NCBI RefSeq assembly: GCF_002487355.1
Contig: NZ_NTMG01000083.1
Location: forward strand, 1 to 64,000
DNA length: 64,000 nt
Direction of reading: 5' to 3'
Source: Candidatus Methanoperedens sp. BLZ2
GTDB lineage: Archaea; Halobacteriota; Methanosarcinia; Methanosarcinales; Methanoperedenaceae
Below, piece by piece: positions 1 to 7,814 of this stretch (position 1 is the first letter of the stretch; every line of letters starts with the position of its first letter). The notes beneath the pieces were generated by a model that was given only the letters and a program-made list of their open reading frames with translations, had not been told where the DNA came from and made no database searches. The position numbers and the translations under genes are program-made.

Positions 1-1
1 G

Positions 2-232
2 GGACTTTCTGAGAAAAAGATATATGATAAACTGATGGCAGAATATGGAAAAGGTGTTCTCGCCACGCCGCCAAAAGAAGGGTTTGACTGGATAGTGTGG
101 CTTGCACTGCCTGCTGGCGTCATTGTGGGAGGGGTCGTTGTCTATAAGATCAGCAGGAAGAGAATGGATGAGAACGAGGAATTTGAACTGGAATATGAAA
201 AGTTCTTGCAGGAGAAAGAGAAAAATGAATAA
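2..232 (+). CDS. CcmH-type cytochrome c maturation protein, C-terminal part (5' end outside window)
   Basis: The reading frame is open from the window edge, so the ATG at 35 is internal. The visible part (GLSEKKIYDKLMAEYGKGV..., ATPP) matches the end of the CcmH fold, where a YGxxVLAxP segment precedes a membrane helix; here the helix is about WIVWLALPAGVIVGGVVVY, followed by a charged cytoplasmic tail. CcmH proteins present reduced apocytochrome c to the haem ligation machinery. The CxxC-containing head lies left of the window and cannot be checked. The same pattern recurs at 1937-2425. The stop overlaps the next start by 8 bases, so the two genes are probably cotranscribed. Confidence 0.72.
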   Translation, partial: GLSEKKIYDKLMAEYGKGVLATPPKEGFDWIVWLALPAGVIVGGVVVYKISRKRMDENEEFELEYEKFLQEKEKNE

Positions 233-1871
233 ATTATTATCAATTTTTATAATGTTTGTCATTTTCGTAAGTGCAGCATCGGCTGCACAGATAAGCGGAA
301 GTGTTGAATCGACCGGAAATAAACTTCCTGGCCAGGAAGTTGTACTGAGCAGGGTAAACACCACAGAGAGCGCTGAAACAGGTGTGGTATATACCTACAT
401 GCCTCTTTCAAATCTAATAACGGATAAAGACGGAAATTATACATTTGCTGACATTAATGATGGCATGTACAGGGTAAATGTGACATATAACGGGACAATA
501 TACGGAGAGAATCTCAGACTTCAGGGAAAAGCTGTTGTGAATTTCAATCTATCCGAAAAAATTGAAGGGTATGTCATTAAAGCAAACAAAACACTTGAAG
601 GAGTACCGGTACGCCTCATGGATGAAGTCGGGATCGAATTAATGGATACGGCCACCGATAAGAGCGGAAAATATACATTTAATAAGGTCAATGCCCGGCA
701 GGGTTACCTGCTGGGTGTGAATTATACTGATGTACCATATACAGAGCATGTCAATGCGTCAGAAAAAGTTAATGTCACAGTTTATGATAGCACAAAAGAT
801 GGAGATGGCCTGACAGTGAAAATCGACCATATTGTTCTTTCCAGAGCAGCGAACGGGATAAAAGTTGATGAATACGTCGAATTCCTGAATACAGGAGATA
901 GGGTTTTTTTCAGTAAAGACAGGGCTTATGTCGGCATCTCAACTCCGGAAGGTATAACAAGATTCCAGACCGATGCTATGGAATGCTGTCTTCAGAGGGA
1001 AAAAGATTCAGCATGGATAGACCCGATGAATCCTATTTTACCGGGTGAAACATATGGGGTGCAGATATCATACATTTTTAATCCGGAATCAACAAAAGAT
1101 ATATTCTTTAAAAGTATGATCTACAATACTTCATATATCACTCTGCTTTCGGATAAGAAAAATGGTTTCGGGATTGAAAGCCAATTTGCCAGGAAGGAAA
1201 TAGTCCAGAATGAAGGGAACGAATTCGAAGTCTTAAGCTTCATGAACGTTCCGAGGGATCAAGGACTGGATATCCGGATAACCGGGTATGTTCCCTCTAA
1301 GACAGGAAGCAGCGGAGATTTCAATTATCTTATCCCTGTGGCAGCGATTATATTGATCGGGGCTGTCTCATATCCATTCCTTAAAAACAGAATTGGCAAA
1401 AAGCCAAAAAGGCTCATTATAAAATCAGTGCCTGCAACGAATAGATCCATCGATGAGATGCAGGAAGCAGTTGATGATATATCACAACTGGATGTTGTTT
1501 CAGGGAATGTTCCGGGAAAAGATATCACTGAAATGTCATTTGATGAATTGCTAATTGAAAAGAATGCATCATTTGAATCGATCCTTTCTCTTGAAAATAA
1601 ATTCAATGCAGGAGAAATTACGGAAAATGAGTATAAGGAACTCAAGAAAGTACATAAAGAAAATGCAACGCTTGTCCTGAAACAATTAAAAGAGGCAGCT
1701 TTAAACCTTGATCTTGACCAACCTGTGTATGAACTTGAAAAAATGATAGCCCATATAGGCGACATCGATATCCTGGAAAAGCTGCTTGATCGTGAAAAAG
1801 AAGGAGAAAACAGGGTAGAATTAAAGGAAATTATTGAACAGAGAATAGATGATATCGAACGCAATGAGTAA
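225..1871 (+). CDS. Secreted membrane protein with carboxypeptidase-regulatory-like repeats and an ECCL motif
   Basis: The ATG at 225 is chosen because a signal peptide (MNKLLSIFIMFVIFVSAASA) starts there; an upstream in-frame start would put charged residues ahead of it. The 548-aa product has two CarboxypepD_reg-like beta repeats (about residues 22-110 and 115-180), a beta-rich domain with Met-Glu-Cys-Cys-Leu (Cys254, Cys255), a membrane helix near 368-386 and a coiled-coil cytoplasmic tail. The beta domain (IDHIVLSR...AMECCL...DPM...QISY) is shared with the protein at 2422. Function is unknown; lying between two CcmH genes, it may be an accessory of cytochrome c or thiol/metal maturation outside the membrane. 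Confidence 0.75.
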   Translation: MNKLLSIFIMFVIFVSAASAAQISGSVESTGNKLPGQEVVLSRVNTTESAETGVVYTYMPLSNLITDKDGNYTFADINDGMYRVNVTYNGTIYGENLRLQGKAVVNFNLSEKIEGYVIKANKTLEGVPVRLMDEVGIELMDTATDKSGKYTFNKVNARQGYLLGVNYTDVPYTEHVNASEKVNVTVYDSTKDGDGLTVKIDHIVLSRAANGIKVDEYVEFLNTGDRVFFSKDRAYVGISTPEGITRFQTDAMECCLQREKDSAWIDPMNPILPGETYGVQISYIFNPESTKDIFFKSMIYNTSYITLLSDKKNGFGIESQFARKEIVQNEGNEFEVLSFMNVPRDQGLDIRITGYVPSKTGSSGDFNYLIPVAAIILIGAVSYPFLKNRIGKKPKRLIIKSVPATNRSIDEMQEAVDDISQLDVVSGNVPGKDITEMSFDELLIEKNASFESILSLENKFNAGEITENEYKELKKVHKENATLVLKQLKEAALNLDLDQPVYELEKMIAHIGDIDILEKLLDREKEGENRVELKEIIEQRIDDIERNE

Positions 1872-1881
1872 ATGTATGTGA

Positions 1882-1905
1882 GAGTGCGGCGAAGCCCGCA
1901 CCTCT
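1882..1905 (+). other. GC-rich hairpin between tandem modules
   Basis: GTGCGGC-GAA-GC(C)CGCAC folds into a 7-bp stem with a GAA triloop and one bulged C, flanked by AGAG/CTCT that can extend it. It is much richer in GC than its surroundings. It sits 11 bases after one stop and 32 bases before the next start, so it may be a processing or attenuation structure; there is no T-tract. Confidence 0.45.
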
Positions 1906-1936
1906 GTTCAATGATGCTCCTGAGACGAGGAAAATA

Positions 1937-2425
1937 ATGCTCAGGGTAATTATGCTTTTTACACTTCTAACATCAGGAATTAATTATGTCATGGCGGATG
2001 ATAATATGACTTCTGACCTGATATGCCCCTGTGAATGCGCCATGGTTATTTCAACATGTGACTGTACCACAGCGATACAGGTTAAAAAAGAGATTACCCG
2101 GATGAAAGATAATGGTTTTTCAGAAAAGCGGATATTTTCAGCGCTTCAGGCAGAGTACGGAAAAGAGATAATGGTAAATCCTGAAAAAACAAATCCATTA
2201 TCATTATGGATAGGCGGTTTATCATTAGGTATTTTATTGGTGTTTACGGGATATATTTTTACCAAGAAACCGAAAATGGAGGTTATACCTGAAATTACAC
2301 CCGACATAAAAAAGTATGAACAGAGATTTGAAGAAGAATATCGGAAGTTTGTTTCCGAATTAGAGGAACCAGAAAAGAATATGGAACCTTTTTCAAGGGG
2401 TTCATCAAATCCGGAGGTAAAGTGA
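1937..2425 (+). CDS. CcmH-type cytochrome c maturation protein
   Basis: The 162-aa protein starts with a signal peptide, then carries CPCEC (Cys30, 32, 34) and CDC (Cys41, 43) in place of the usual single CxxC of CcmH, the helical 'ITRMKDNGFSEKRI' segment and the family's YGKEIMVNP end. A single membrane helix at about 88-108 is followed by an acidic tail. CcmH reduces or holds apocytochrome c cysteines for haem attachment. The extra cysteines resemble other Cys-rich archaeal and deltaproteobacterial versions and could bind metal. It is the second CcmH in 2.4 kb. It overlaps the next gene by four bases. Confidence 0.78.
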   Translation: MLRVIMLFTLLTSGINYVMADDNMTSDLICPCECAMVISTCDCTTAIQVKKEITRMKDNGFSEKRIFSALQAEYGKEIMVNPEKTNPLSLWIGGLSLGILLVFTGYIFTKKPKMEVIPEITPDIKKYEQRFEEEYRKFVSELEEPEKNMEPFSRGSSNPEVK

Positions 2426-3405
2426 TAATCGCTTTTAGGTTCTCCATTCCTGTGTTCATTGTAATTTCTTATTTCATAGGCACAGTCTCTGCACAGACCG
2501 ATGAGAGTATTACAGGTATAAAAATTACTGGAAATATTACATCAAACATCCAGGAAATAAAGAACCAGAATAATTCAATTGACGGACACAATCCGAGCAA
2601 CCAGAAATATAATATAAGGGTCGCTCTTGACCATATTTTCATCTCAAAAAGAAACAATTCTCTTGAGATATCTGAGATTGTTGTGTTCAGGAATGAGGGC
2701 CAGGAAATTTACTACACGGAGAATAACCATACATTCTTTGCCATGTCAACCCCGCTTGATGCACAAAATCTGAAAACCCAGGCAATGGAGTGTTGCCTTG
2801 TTCAGGAGGAGGGAATGGTATATATGGACCCAATGCAATCCATTAAACGCGGGGATAACTTCGAGATGCAGATCTCGTACACACTTCTTTCTGAGGGACC
2901 AGAATATGTGTTCAATAAAAGTGCTATATACAATACCACTTCTGTCTTGATCCTCATTGATAAAAAAAGCGGCATGAGCATAGATGGATCGAATGAAACT
3001 ATAACGCTTGGAGGAAATGAATACAGAGTCATCAGCTTTAATGATCTCAAAGCAGGAGAGACTGTAAGTATTCCAGTTAAAATGACGAAGGAACCGGATT
3101 ATCTATATGCAGGAATTGGAGTACTATCTTTGTTTTCAATTGGCTCAGCCTACTGTTTCAGGAAAAAAATTTTCAGGAGAAAAAAAGAATTAACCCTGGA
3201 AGAGTTGGAGGATGAGAAAAGAAAGATTTTCAAAACAATTTATGGATTTGAAAAACATGCAGAACCTGAAAGCTCTGAAGAATTCAGGAAATTGATGGAA
3301 GAGTACAGGCAGAAAGTGATCCAGATTTTCATAAAAATCGATAAATTAAAAGACAAAGGTCAGTACGGGTTATTGCAAAAAGAATCTGAAACAGACCTGA
3401 AGTGA
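2422..3405 (+). CDS. Secreted membrane protein with ECCL motif, paralogue of the 225-1871 product
   Basis: Translation starts at GTG 2422, which overlaps the upstream TGA and follows the RBS GGAGG. The 327-aa product has a signal peptide, lacks the carboxypeptidase-regulatory repeats of its paralogue, and keeps the beta-rich domain: LDHIFISKRN, STPLDAQ, AMECCL (Cys124, Cys125), MDPM, MQISY, KSAIYNT and DKKSG. A membrane helix near 228-248 and a charged helical tail follow. The near-invariant ECC pair suggests a ligand-binding or redox role, but none is known to me. Each copy follows a ccmH-like gene, so the two genes form a repeated module. Confidence 0.72.
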   Translation: MIIAFRFSIPVFIVISYFIGTVSAQTDESITGIKITGNITSNIQEIKNQNNSIDGHNPSNQKYNIRVALDHIFISKRNNSLEISEIVVFRNEGQEIYYTENNHTFFAMSTPLDAQNLKTQAMECCLVQEEGMVYMDPMQSIKRGDNFEMQISYTLLSEGPEYVFNKSAIYNTTSVLILIDKKSGMSIDGSNETITLGGNEYRVISFNDLKAGETVSIPVKMTKEPDYLYAGIGVLSLFSIGSAYCFRKKIFRRKKELTLEELEDEKRKIFKTIYGFEKHAEPESSEEFRKLMEEYRQKVIQIFIKIDKLKDKGQYGLLQKESETDLK

Positions 3406-3421
3406 AGCAGGAGGAGTAATA

Positions 3422-3889
3422 ATGTCAAGATCAAAAAAGTATAAAGGAAAGATGTCGAGAGAAAAGCAAAGAAAAAAACTGCCATATATGAGCATTTTGT
3501 TCGTAGTGATCGTTATTGCGATTTTCAGCTCTGCTACATATTTAGTCGTGAGTAAAACAGCGTCCTTGGAACCAGAGGACAAAGAGGCCATTAAAATGAC
3601 AATCTCCATGGTAGGCTTTGAACCCAATGTAATCAGGGCTAAAGTAGGACAACCTGTGAAAATAAACCTGATAAATCCAGACAATTCAATGCATACAGAC
3701 GGCGGCGGCATTCACAACTTCAATCTTAAAGAATCCGGCGTAAGCAATGTAAATATCACAGTCTTACCCGAGAGCCAGAAGGTATTCACCTTTACGCCTA
3801 TGCAGGCAGGGGAGTATCACTGGTACTGCGAATCATGCTGTGGAGGTAAAGAGAATCCCAGCATGCACGGAACTCTCATAGTTGCTTGA
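3422..3889 (+). CDS. Membrane-anchored cupredoxin-like protein
   Basis: A strong RBS (AGGAGG) precedes the ATG. The 155-aa protein has a basic N-terminus, a signal anchor at about 23-44 and an extracytoplasmic cupredoxin fold. Candidate copper ligands are His91, His98, His133, Cys136, Cys139, Cys140, Met148 and His149. The YCESCCGG...SMHG loop recalls the CuA loop of cytochrome oxidase subunit II (CxxxC...H..M) but is longer, so binuclear CuA, type 1 or plain copper delivery are all possible. It is directly upstream of ccdA, which suggests that its cysteines are kept reduced by that thiol channel. Confidence 0.75.
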   Translation: MSRSKKYKGKMSREKQRKKLPYMSILFVVIVIAIFSSATYLVVSKTASLEPEDKEAIKMTISMVGFEPNVIRAKVGQPVKINLINPDNSMHTDGGGIHNFNLKESGVSNVNITVLPESQKVFTFTPMQAGEYHWYCESCCGGKENPSMHGTLIVA

Positions 3890-3899
3890 AGGAAAAGAA

Positions 3900-4595
3900 A
3901 TGACAATCGACCCGCAGACGTTAACACTTCCTCTGGTAATCACGGCAGGCTTAATTGACGGCTTTAATCCATGTGCTTTCGCAGTCCTCCTGTTGTTCAT
4001 TACTTTTACCATGGGCATGCTCCAGATGCAGACAAACTACAGGTACGGATTGATGAAGGTGGGTTCGATATATATAAGCGGTATATTTGTAACCTATGTG
4101 TTAATTGGTGTGGGTATTCTCAGTGCCATTTCTTTCTTTTCCACAACACATGCTGTGGGTAAGGCTGCTGGATTTATTTCAATGATACTTGGGGTTGTAA
4201 TAATGAAGGATTTTTTTATACCCGGCAGTTCTCTCCTGGCAATCCCCGGGAGTATGCATGCATCAATAAACAACTGGATAAAGCGCACAACAGTTCCCGG
4301 TGTCTTCGGAGCAGGCGTACTTGTCGGCCTTTGCACGGTGCCATGCAGCGGCGGCATCTATCTTGCAGTCATAGGTTTGTTATCACTGCAATCCACGCTG
4401 TCTCAGGGTATATTGTACCTTTTACTCTATAATCTGATGCTCATCGTGCCTCTTGTTGCAGTTCTTCTTGCTTCCACCAATAGGGCTGTTGTTGATAAAA
4501 TGGTTGCATGGCAGTCAAGGAACAAAATGAGAATGAAACTATTGATGGGGTCGTTCATGGTGGCTATGGGATTTGTGATACTGGAAATAATTTGA
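3900..4595 (+). CDS. ccdA: CcdA/DsbD-type thiol-disulfide membrane transporter
   Basis: The ATG at 3900 has GGAAAAGAA just before it; an upstream TTG would overlap the preceding gene. The 231-aa protein has about six membrane helices and the two family cysteines in conserved settings, DGFNPCAF (Cys25) and CTVPCSGG (Cys145, Cys149). CcdA carries electrons from cytoplasmic thioredoxin across the membrane to reduce exported proteins such as CcmH and apocytochrome c. Position between a cupredoxin and a Cys-rich protein suggests that it serves several clients in this cluster. Confidence 0.88.
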   Translation: MTIDPQTLTLPLVITAGLIDGFNPCAFAVLLLFITFTMGMLQMQTNYRYGLMKVGSIYISGIFVTYVLIGVGILSAISFFSTTHAVGKAAGFISMILGVVIMKDFFIPGSSLLAIPGSMHASINNWIKRTTVPGVFGAGVLVGLCTVPCSGGIYLAVIGLLSLQSTLSQGILYLLLYNLMLIVPLVAVLLASTNRAVVDKMVAWQSRNKMRMKLLMGSFMVAMGFVILEII

Positions 4596-4607
4596 TATGG
4601 AGAATAC

Positions 4608-5093
4608 ATGAAATTTAAATTTATTCTTGGTGCAATTTCGATCCTGGCGATCATAATGATAGTGTATACATTACTATTACCCGGTGACCTGCAAATATTG
4701 AACAAAACAAGTCTTGAAAAATCAACCAGCAGTATTAGTATACTAGCAAAACCAGAACTTCCAGAGTTTGCCCAGAAAACCGGGCGGGTGGCTGAAGCCT
4801 ATATCTTTGCTGCACAGAATCAGGATAAGGTCATGTACCTTGCCTGCTACTGCGGCTGCGCAGGCATGCAGCATTCCGATAAGCTCCTGTCACATAAAAG
4901 CCTTAAAGATTGTTATATCAAGCCTGATGGCAGCTATGAGCCGCATGCATCTGAATGCAAACTGTGTAACGATATAACACTTGAGGCAAGGGATATGTTG
5001 ATGACGGGATCTTCACTGAAAGATGTCAGAAAAAAGATTGATGATGAGTATTCAGGCAGGGGTGTTGGAACAAATACGTCGCTTCCGCCATAA
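4608..5093 (+). CDS. PCYCGC-type cysteine-rich membrane-anchored protein
   Basis: The 161-aa product has an N-terminal membrane anchor (about 5-25) and then ACYCGCAG (Cys80, 82, 84), DCY (Cys102) and CKLC (Cys117, Cys120), the pattern of the PCYCGC family of extracytoplasmic proteins. The helix after it (EARDMLMTGSSLKDVRKKIDDEY) resembles the family's C-terminal region. The biochemical role of the family is not established to my knowledge; the cysteine pattern and the neighbours (CcdA, cupredoxin, YHS) suggest metal or thiol handling. It begins 12 bases after ccdA. Confidence 0.7.
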   Translation: MKFKFILGAISILAIIMIVYTLLLPGDLQILNKTSLEKSTSSISILAKPELPEFAQKTGRVAEAYIFAAQNQDKVMYLACYCGCAGMQHSDKLLSHKSLKDCYIKPDGSYEPHASECKLCNDITLEARDMLMTGSSLKDVRKKIDDEYSGRGVGTNTSLPP

Positions 5094-5102
5094 GATACTT
5101 AT

Positions 5103-5119
5103 TTTACGTTAGACGTAAA
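5103..5119. promoter_or_regulatory. Perfect inverted repeat upstream of YHS gene (operator candidate)
   Basis: TTTACGT-TAG-ACGTAAA is a perfect 7-bp inverted repeat with a 3-base spacer, located 31 bases before the YHS start and 9 bases after the previous stop. Size and symmetry fit a dimeric winged-helix repressor, possibly an ArsR-type metal sensor. It implies that the YHS gene and those after it can be transcribed separately from the ccdA unit. Confidence 0.45.
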
Positions 5120-5150
5120 GTACATAAATTGTAAAACATAAAAAGGAGAA

Positions 5151-5351
5151 ATGAAAAATATGCAAATAGACCCAGTTTGTGGAATGCAGGTAGATGAGAA
5201 TACAGCGCAGTATAAAACAGAATATACGGGAAAGACCTACTATTTCTGTGCACCGGGATGCAAGAAAGCATTTGAGTCTGAGCCAGAAAAATACCTTAAA
5301 AGCGGACCCGTAGGGATGGGCGAGAAAAAACCCTGGTGGAAGTTATGGTAA
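5151..5351 (+). CDS. YHS-domain protein, probable metal-binding
   Basis: The 66-aa protein is a single YHS domain: DPVCGMQV (Cys10), then KTYYFCAPGCKKAFE (Cys33, Cys37) and an EPEKYL end, with a short Trp-rich tail (KPWWKLW). YHS domains bind soft metals and are often fused to copper P-type ATPases or occur alone beside copper genes. The RBS AAGGAGAA is 4 bases before the ATG. It has a shorter relative at 8202-8369 with the same PWWK.W tail and a looser one at 21986-22147. Confidence 0.85.
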   Translation: MKNMQIDPVCGMQVDENTAQYKTEYTGKTYYFCAPGCKKAFESEPEKYLKSGPVGMGEKKPWWKLW

Positions 5352-5381
5352 CCTTTTTCCCAAAAAATAAAAGGTGCATAA

Positions 5382-5645
5382 ATGGAAAGCGAAACAAAGA
5401 CCCCTCATATATATGAAGGATTTTTCAGCAAGCACAAGCATACATTAATGATGGTGCTTGGCTGTATAATCCCACTTTTGTTCCTCGGAATTCTATGGGT
5501 TGCAGGAGTTTCGCAGAATATACTTTCTTTTGGAATACTGCTACTCTGTCCGATTATGCATCTTTTGATGATGAAAAATATGAAACACGGTACGCAGAAT
5601 CCTGAAAGCCGGATTGATGAGAACAAAAAAGAGGAACTGAAATGA
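5382..5645 (+). CDS. Small membrane protein, DUF2933-like
   Basis: The 87-aa product has two helices (about 20-40 and 44-64) and the tail CPIMHLLMMKNM, close to the DUF2933 pattern of small proteins with a Cys-Pro-Met-His motif that occur beside copper and YHS genes. The His/Met/Cys cluster could bind copper(I). It follows the YHS gene by 30 bases and overlaps the next start by four bases. Confidence 0.62.
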   Translation: MESETKTPHIYEGFFSKHKHTLMMVLGCIIPLLFLGILWVAGVSQNILSFGILLLCPIMHLLMMKNMKHGTQNPESRIDENKKEELK

Positions 5646-6082
5646 GAATATCAGGAATAATAGTACTTTTGATCTTGATTACAGTAGCAGTTGGCGGGTG
5701 TTTATCAGGTAAAGAACCTCAAACCGAAAATCCCAATGTTGTAGTTCCGACTTCTACTGTAGATAAAACATCAACAACGGATCCATCTGAAACAAGAGAA
5801 AACTCAGAAGCAGGAGTAACTATCACTGCTGTGTATCTTGGCAATAATGACTTTGATATTAAACTCGATACACATTCTGGATCGCTGGATTATGAGATGG
5901 TAAAGATATCTTATATCCGCGACAGCAAAGGAAGCATCATCAAACCAGAGTCGTGGGATGGAGGAATTGGGGGTCATCATTTTGAAGGCACCCTGAAATT
6001 CCCGGAATTTGACGATAGCGCAGGTTTTGAACTTGTCATCCAGGAAGTTGCAGGAGTGAAAGAGAGGGTTCTGAAGTGGTGA
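5642..6082 (+). CDS. Putative lipoprotein of unknown function
   Basis: The 146-aa protein starts with a hydrophobic segment ending in a lipobox-like VGGC (Cys20), a Thr/Ser-rich linker, and a beta-rich domain (about 55-146) with a YIRDSKGSII segment and GHHFEGTL. I do not recognise the domain; its plan (lipobox, linker, beta sandwich) is common for archaeal surface proteins. ATG and the previous TGA overlap, so it is translationally coupled to the DUF2933-like gene. Confidence 0.6.
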   Translation: MRISGIIVLLILITVAVGGCLSGKEPQTENPNVVVPTSTVDKTSTTDPSETRENSEAGVTITAVYLGNNDFDIKLDTHSGSLDYEMVKISYIRDSKGSIIKPESWDGGIGGHHFEGTLKFPEFDDSAGFELVIQEVAGVKERVLKW

Positions 6083-6088
6083 TCATAT

Positions 6089-6679
6089 ATGAAAAGAATT
6101 TATATTATAATCATCATGGCTGCTGTGGTGGCAGTATTTTTTCTGTACCTATCAGATTCCAGAAAAAGCATATTTACAGAAAGACTTGGCGATATGACGT
6201 TGACAAGATACGAAACTGGCGAGGTTGCTGCACAGCAGATATCGAACATGTACGGACTAAAGGATATACCCCTTGCAAAAGGGTACTTTGCAGTTTACAG
6301 CGGCAAGAAAGGCATCATGCGTATCTGGGTCGCTGAAGCCACAGATCATAGTGCTGCAAATGATGCCTTCAGCGCGATGAATTCCATGCTCGGAGGTTCA
6401 ACAGGGCACGAAGGGCATGAATACTCAGGCGATGTTGGGCAGATAGACTCGCATAAAGGGCACGGCGATGCAGGTACTATGAATGGCACCATACCTGTTA
6501 AATTGGATATTATGGAGTTTGTGAAGCCCGATGTATATATGATGAGAACAAATAACGAATATAATTACTATTATTTTAAAATGGATTATAAGATGGGAAG
6601 AGTCTTCTGGATAATTTTTGATTCTGCAGATACTGGTTATCAATTGTCTATCGTGAAGCAGGCTGTGGTGGATATATAG
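6089..6679 (+). CDS. Membrane-anchored protein with His-rich insert, first of three paralogues
   Basis: A signal anchor (about 3-20) is followed by FTERLGDMTLTRYETGEVA and a C-terminal YYYFKMDYKMGRVFWIIFD, the two blocks shared by the next two genes. This 196-aa copy alone has an insert of about 35 residues around 108-138 with repeated Gly-His-Glu-Gly-His and His-Lys-Gly-His, a likely metal-binding stretch. The family is unknown to me. Three diverged tandem copies suggest an extracytoplasmic complex or differing ligands rather than recent duplication. Confidence 0.65.
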   Translation: MKRIYIIIIMAAVVAVFFLYLSDSRKSIFTERLGDMTLTRYETGEVAAQQISNMYGLKDIPLAKGYFAVYSGKKGIMRIWVAEATDHSAANDAFSAMNSMLGGSTGHEGHEYSGDVGQIDSHKGHGDAGTMNGTIPVKLDIMEFVKPDVYMMRTNNEYNYYYFKMDYKMGRVFWIIFDSADTGYQLSIVKQAVVDI

Positions 6680-6687
6680 GAGAAGCT

Positions 6688-7218
6688 ATGGGAAAAAACA
6701 GAACTGAAATATACCTTGCAATATTCATAATCGCAGTAATAGCAGTTACTGCGGCAGCTTACCTGCTTACCCAGGAAAAAAGCAGCACAAGCATGTTCCC
6801 TGACAAACTGGGCGATATGAGCCTTGCTCTTTACAGGGATGGAGATATTGCAATGACAGAAGTAAAAGGACTGCACCGCAATAATCCGGGCGTAGTAATA
6901 GAGAACGCATACGTGGCGAACTACAGGGGTACGCCTCCCAGTAAAGCCAAATTCTGGGTATCAGAATCAAAAACAAGCGAAGAAGCATTATCTCTTCTTG
7001 CATCTATGAACAGCAGTGTAGGAAAAACCGGGATGTTCAGTAATTCCACGCCTATGGATATAGAAGGAATTACTGTTTATTTTGTGAGTGGAAAACCGGA
7101 ACTTGGTCTGTATCATTACTTCTATGTCAAAGATAAAAGAGTATTCTGGATACAGATAGATAATCCTGATGAAGCTTACAGACTCAACTTCGTGAGAGAG
7201 GCCATAAAACGGATTTAA
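6688..7218 (+). CDS. Membrane-anchored protein, second of three paralogues
   Basis: The start follows AGGAGAAGCT. The 176-aa protein has a signal anchor at about 8-26, then FPDKLGDMSLALYRDGDIA with a VKGLH segment, and a C-terminal YYVKDKRVFWIQIDNPDEAYRL...EAIKRI. It lacks the His-rich insert of the first copy. Nine bases separate it from the upstream gene and four from the next, so the three are one operon. No function can be assigned. Confidence 0.65.
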   Translation: MGKNRTEIYLAIFIIAVIAVTAAAYLLTQEKSSTSMFPDKLGDMSLALYRDGDIAMTEVKGLHRNNPGVVIENAYVANYRGTPPSKAKFWVSESKTSEEALSLLASMNSSVGKTGMFSNSTPMDIEGITVYFVSGKPELGLYHYFYVKDKRVFWIQIDNPDEAYRLNFVREAIKRI

Positions 7219-7222
7219 CTCA

Positions 7223-7732
7223 ATGAAACGAAGAAAAACCAGTATTTTTTTGATAGTTGCTCTTGCTGCAATTATAATTGCATCTGTTGTAATCTTATCT
7301 TTGAGTCAGAAGACATTTTTTCCAGACAAACTTGGTGACATGGAACTCAAACTTCATAGGGAAGGTGATATTGCTATTAATGAGATTAAAAAGTCGCACT
7401 CTGCAAAGGATAATGTCCTTCCGGATGAAGCCCACATAGCGCTCTACAGGAATAGCGAAGGCAACAGGGCAACAGTATCTGTAACATCAGCAAACACGGA
7501 AAAGAGAGCGGTCGAAAAGGTAGATAACATGACAAAAGGAATGGGGGGAATGTTTGGCATTCCGGAAATCCTGGAACTAAATGGTTTGAAAATCTATTAT
7601 ACCGAGGGCGGCGGAGAGTATCACTACTATTACTCAAAAAACAATCTTGTGATCTGGATAGCTGTAAACAACCCTGACAGAACATACCGTTCAGGACTTA
7701 TCGATGAAGCAGTAAAAAGCATAGGTGGATAA
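7223..7732 (+). CDS. Membrane-anchored protein, third of three paralogues
   Basis: The 169-aa copy carries a signal anchor (about 7-28), FFPDKLGDMELKLHREGDIA and the end block YYYSKNNLVIWIAVNNPDRTYRS...EAVKSI. It is the most compact of the three. It is the last gene of the cluster that starts left of the window; the following 80 bases hold no recognisable gene before the interrupted tusA-like gene on the other strand. Confidence 0.65.
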   Translation: MKRRKTSIFLIVALAAIIIASVVILSLSQKTFFPDKLGDMELKLHREGDIAINEIKKSHSAKDNVLPDEAHIALYRNSEGNRATVSVTSANTEKRAVEKVDNMTKGMGGMFGIPEILELNGLKIYYTEGGGEYHYYYSKNNLVIWIAVNNPDRTYRSGLIDEAVKSIGG

Positions 7733-7814
7733 TTAATAGAGTTCTTCAAACCCGAACCTATCGTCCTCAATACTCAATATCATCAGATTAGTTCATTTGC
7801 ACGCTATTATCTCA

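Noticed and set aside
102-224. Upstream extension of the 225-1871 gene
   Set aside because: It overlaps the CcmH gene in another frame and would bury the signal peptide; the ATG at 225 is coupled to the upstream stop.
1325-1864. Long minus-strand open frame (179 aa)
   Set aside because: It is a Ser/Phe-rich antisense shadow of the coiled-coil tail on the plus strand, without family features.
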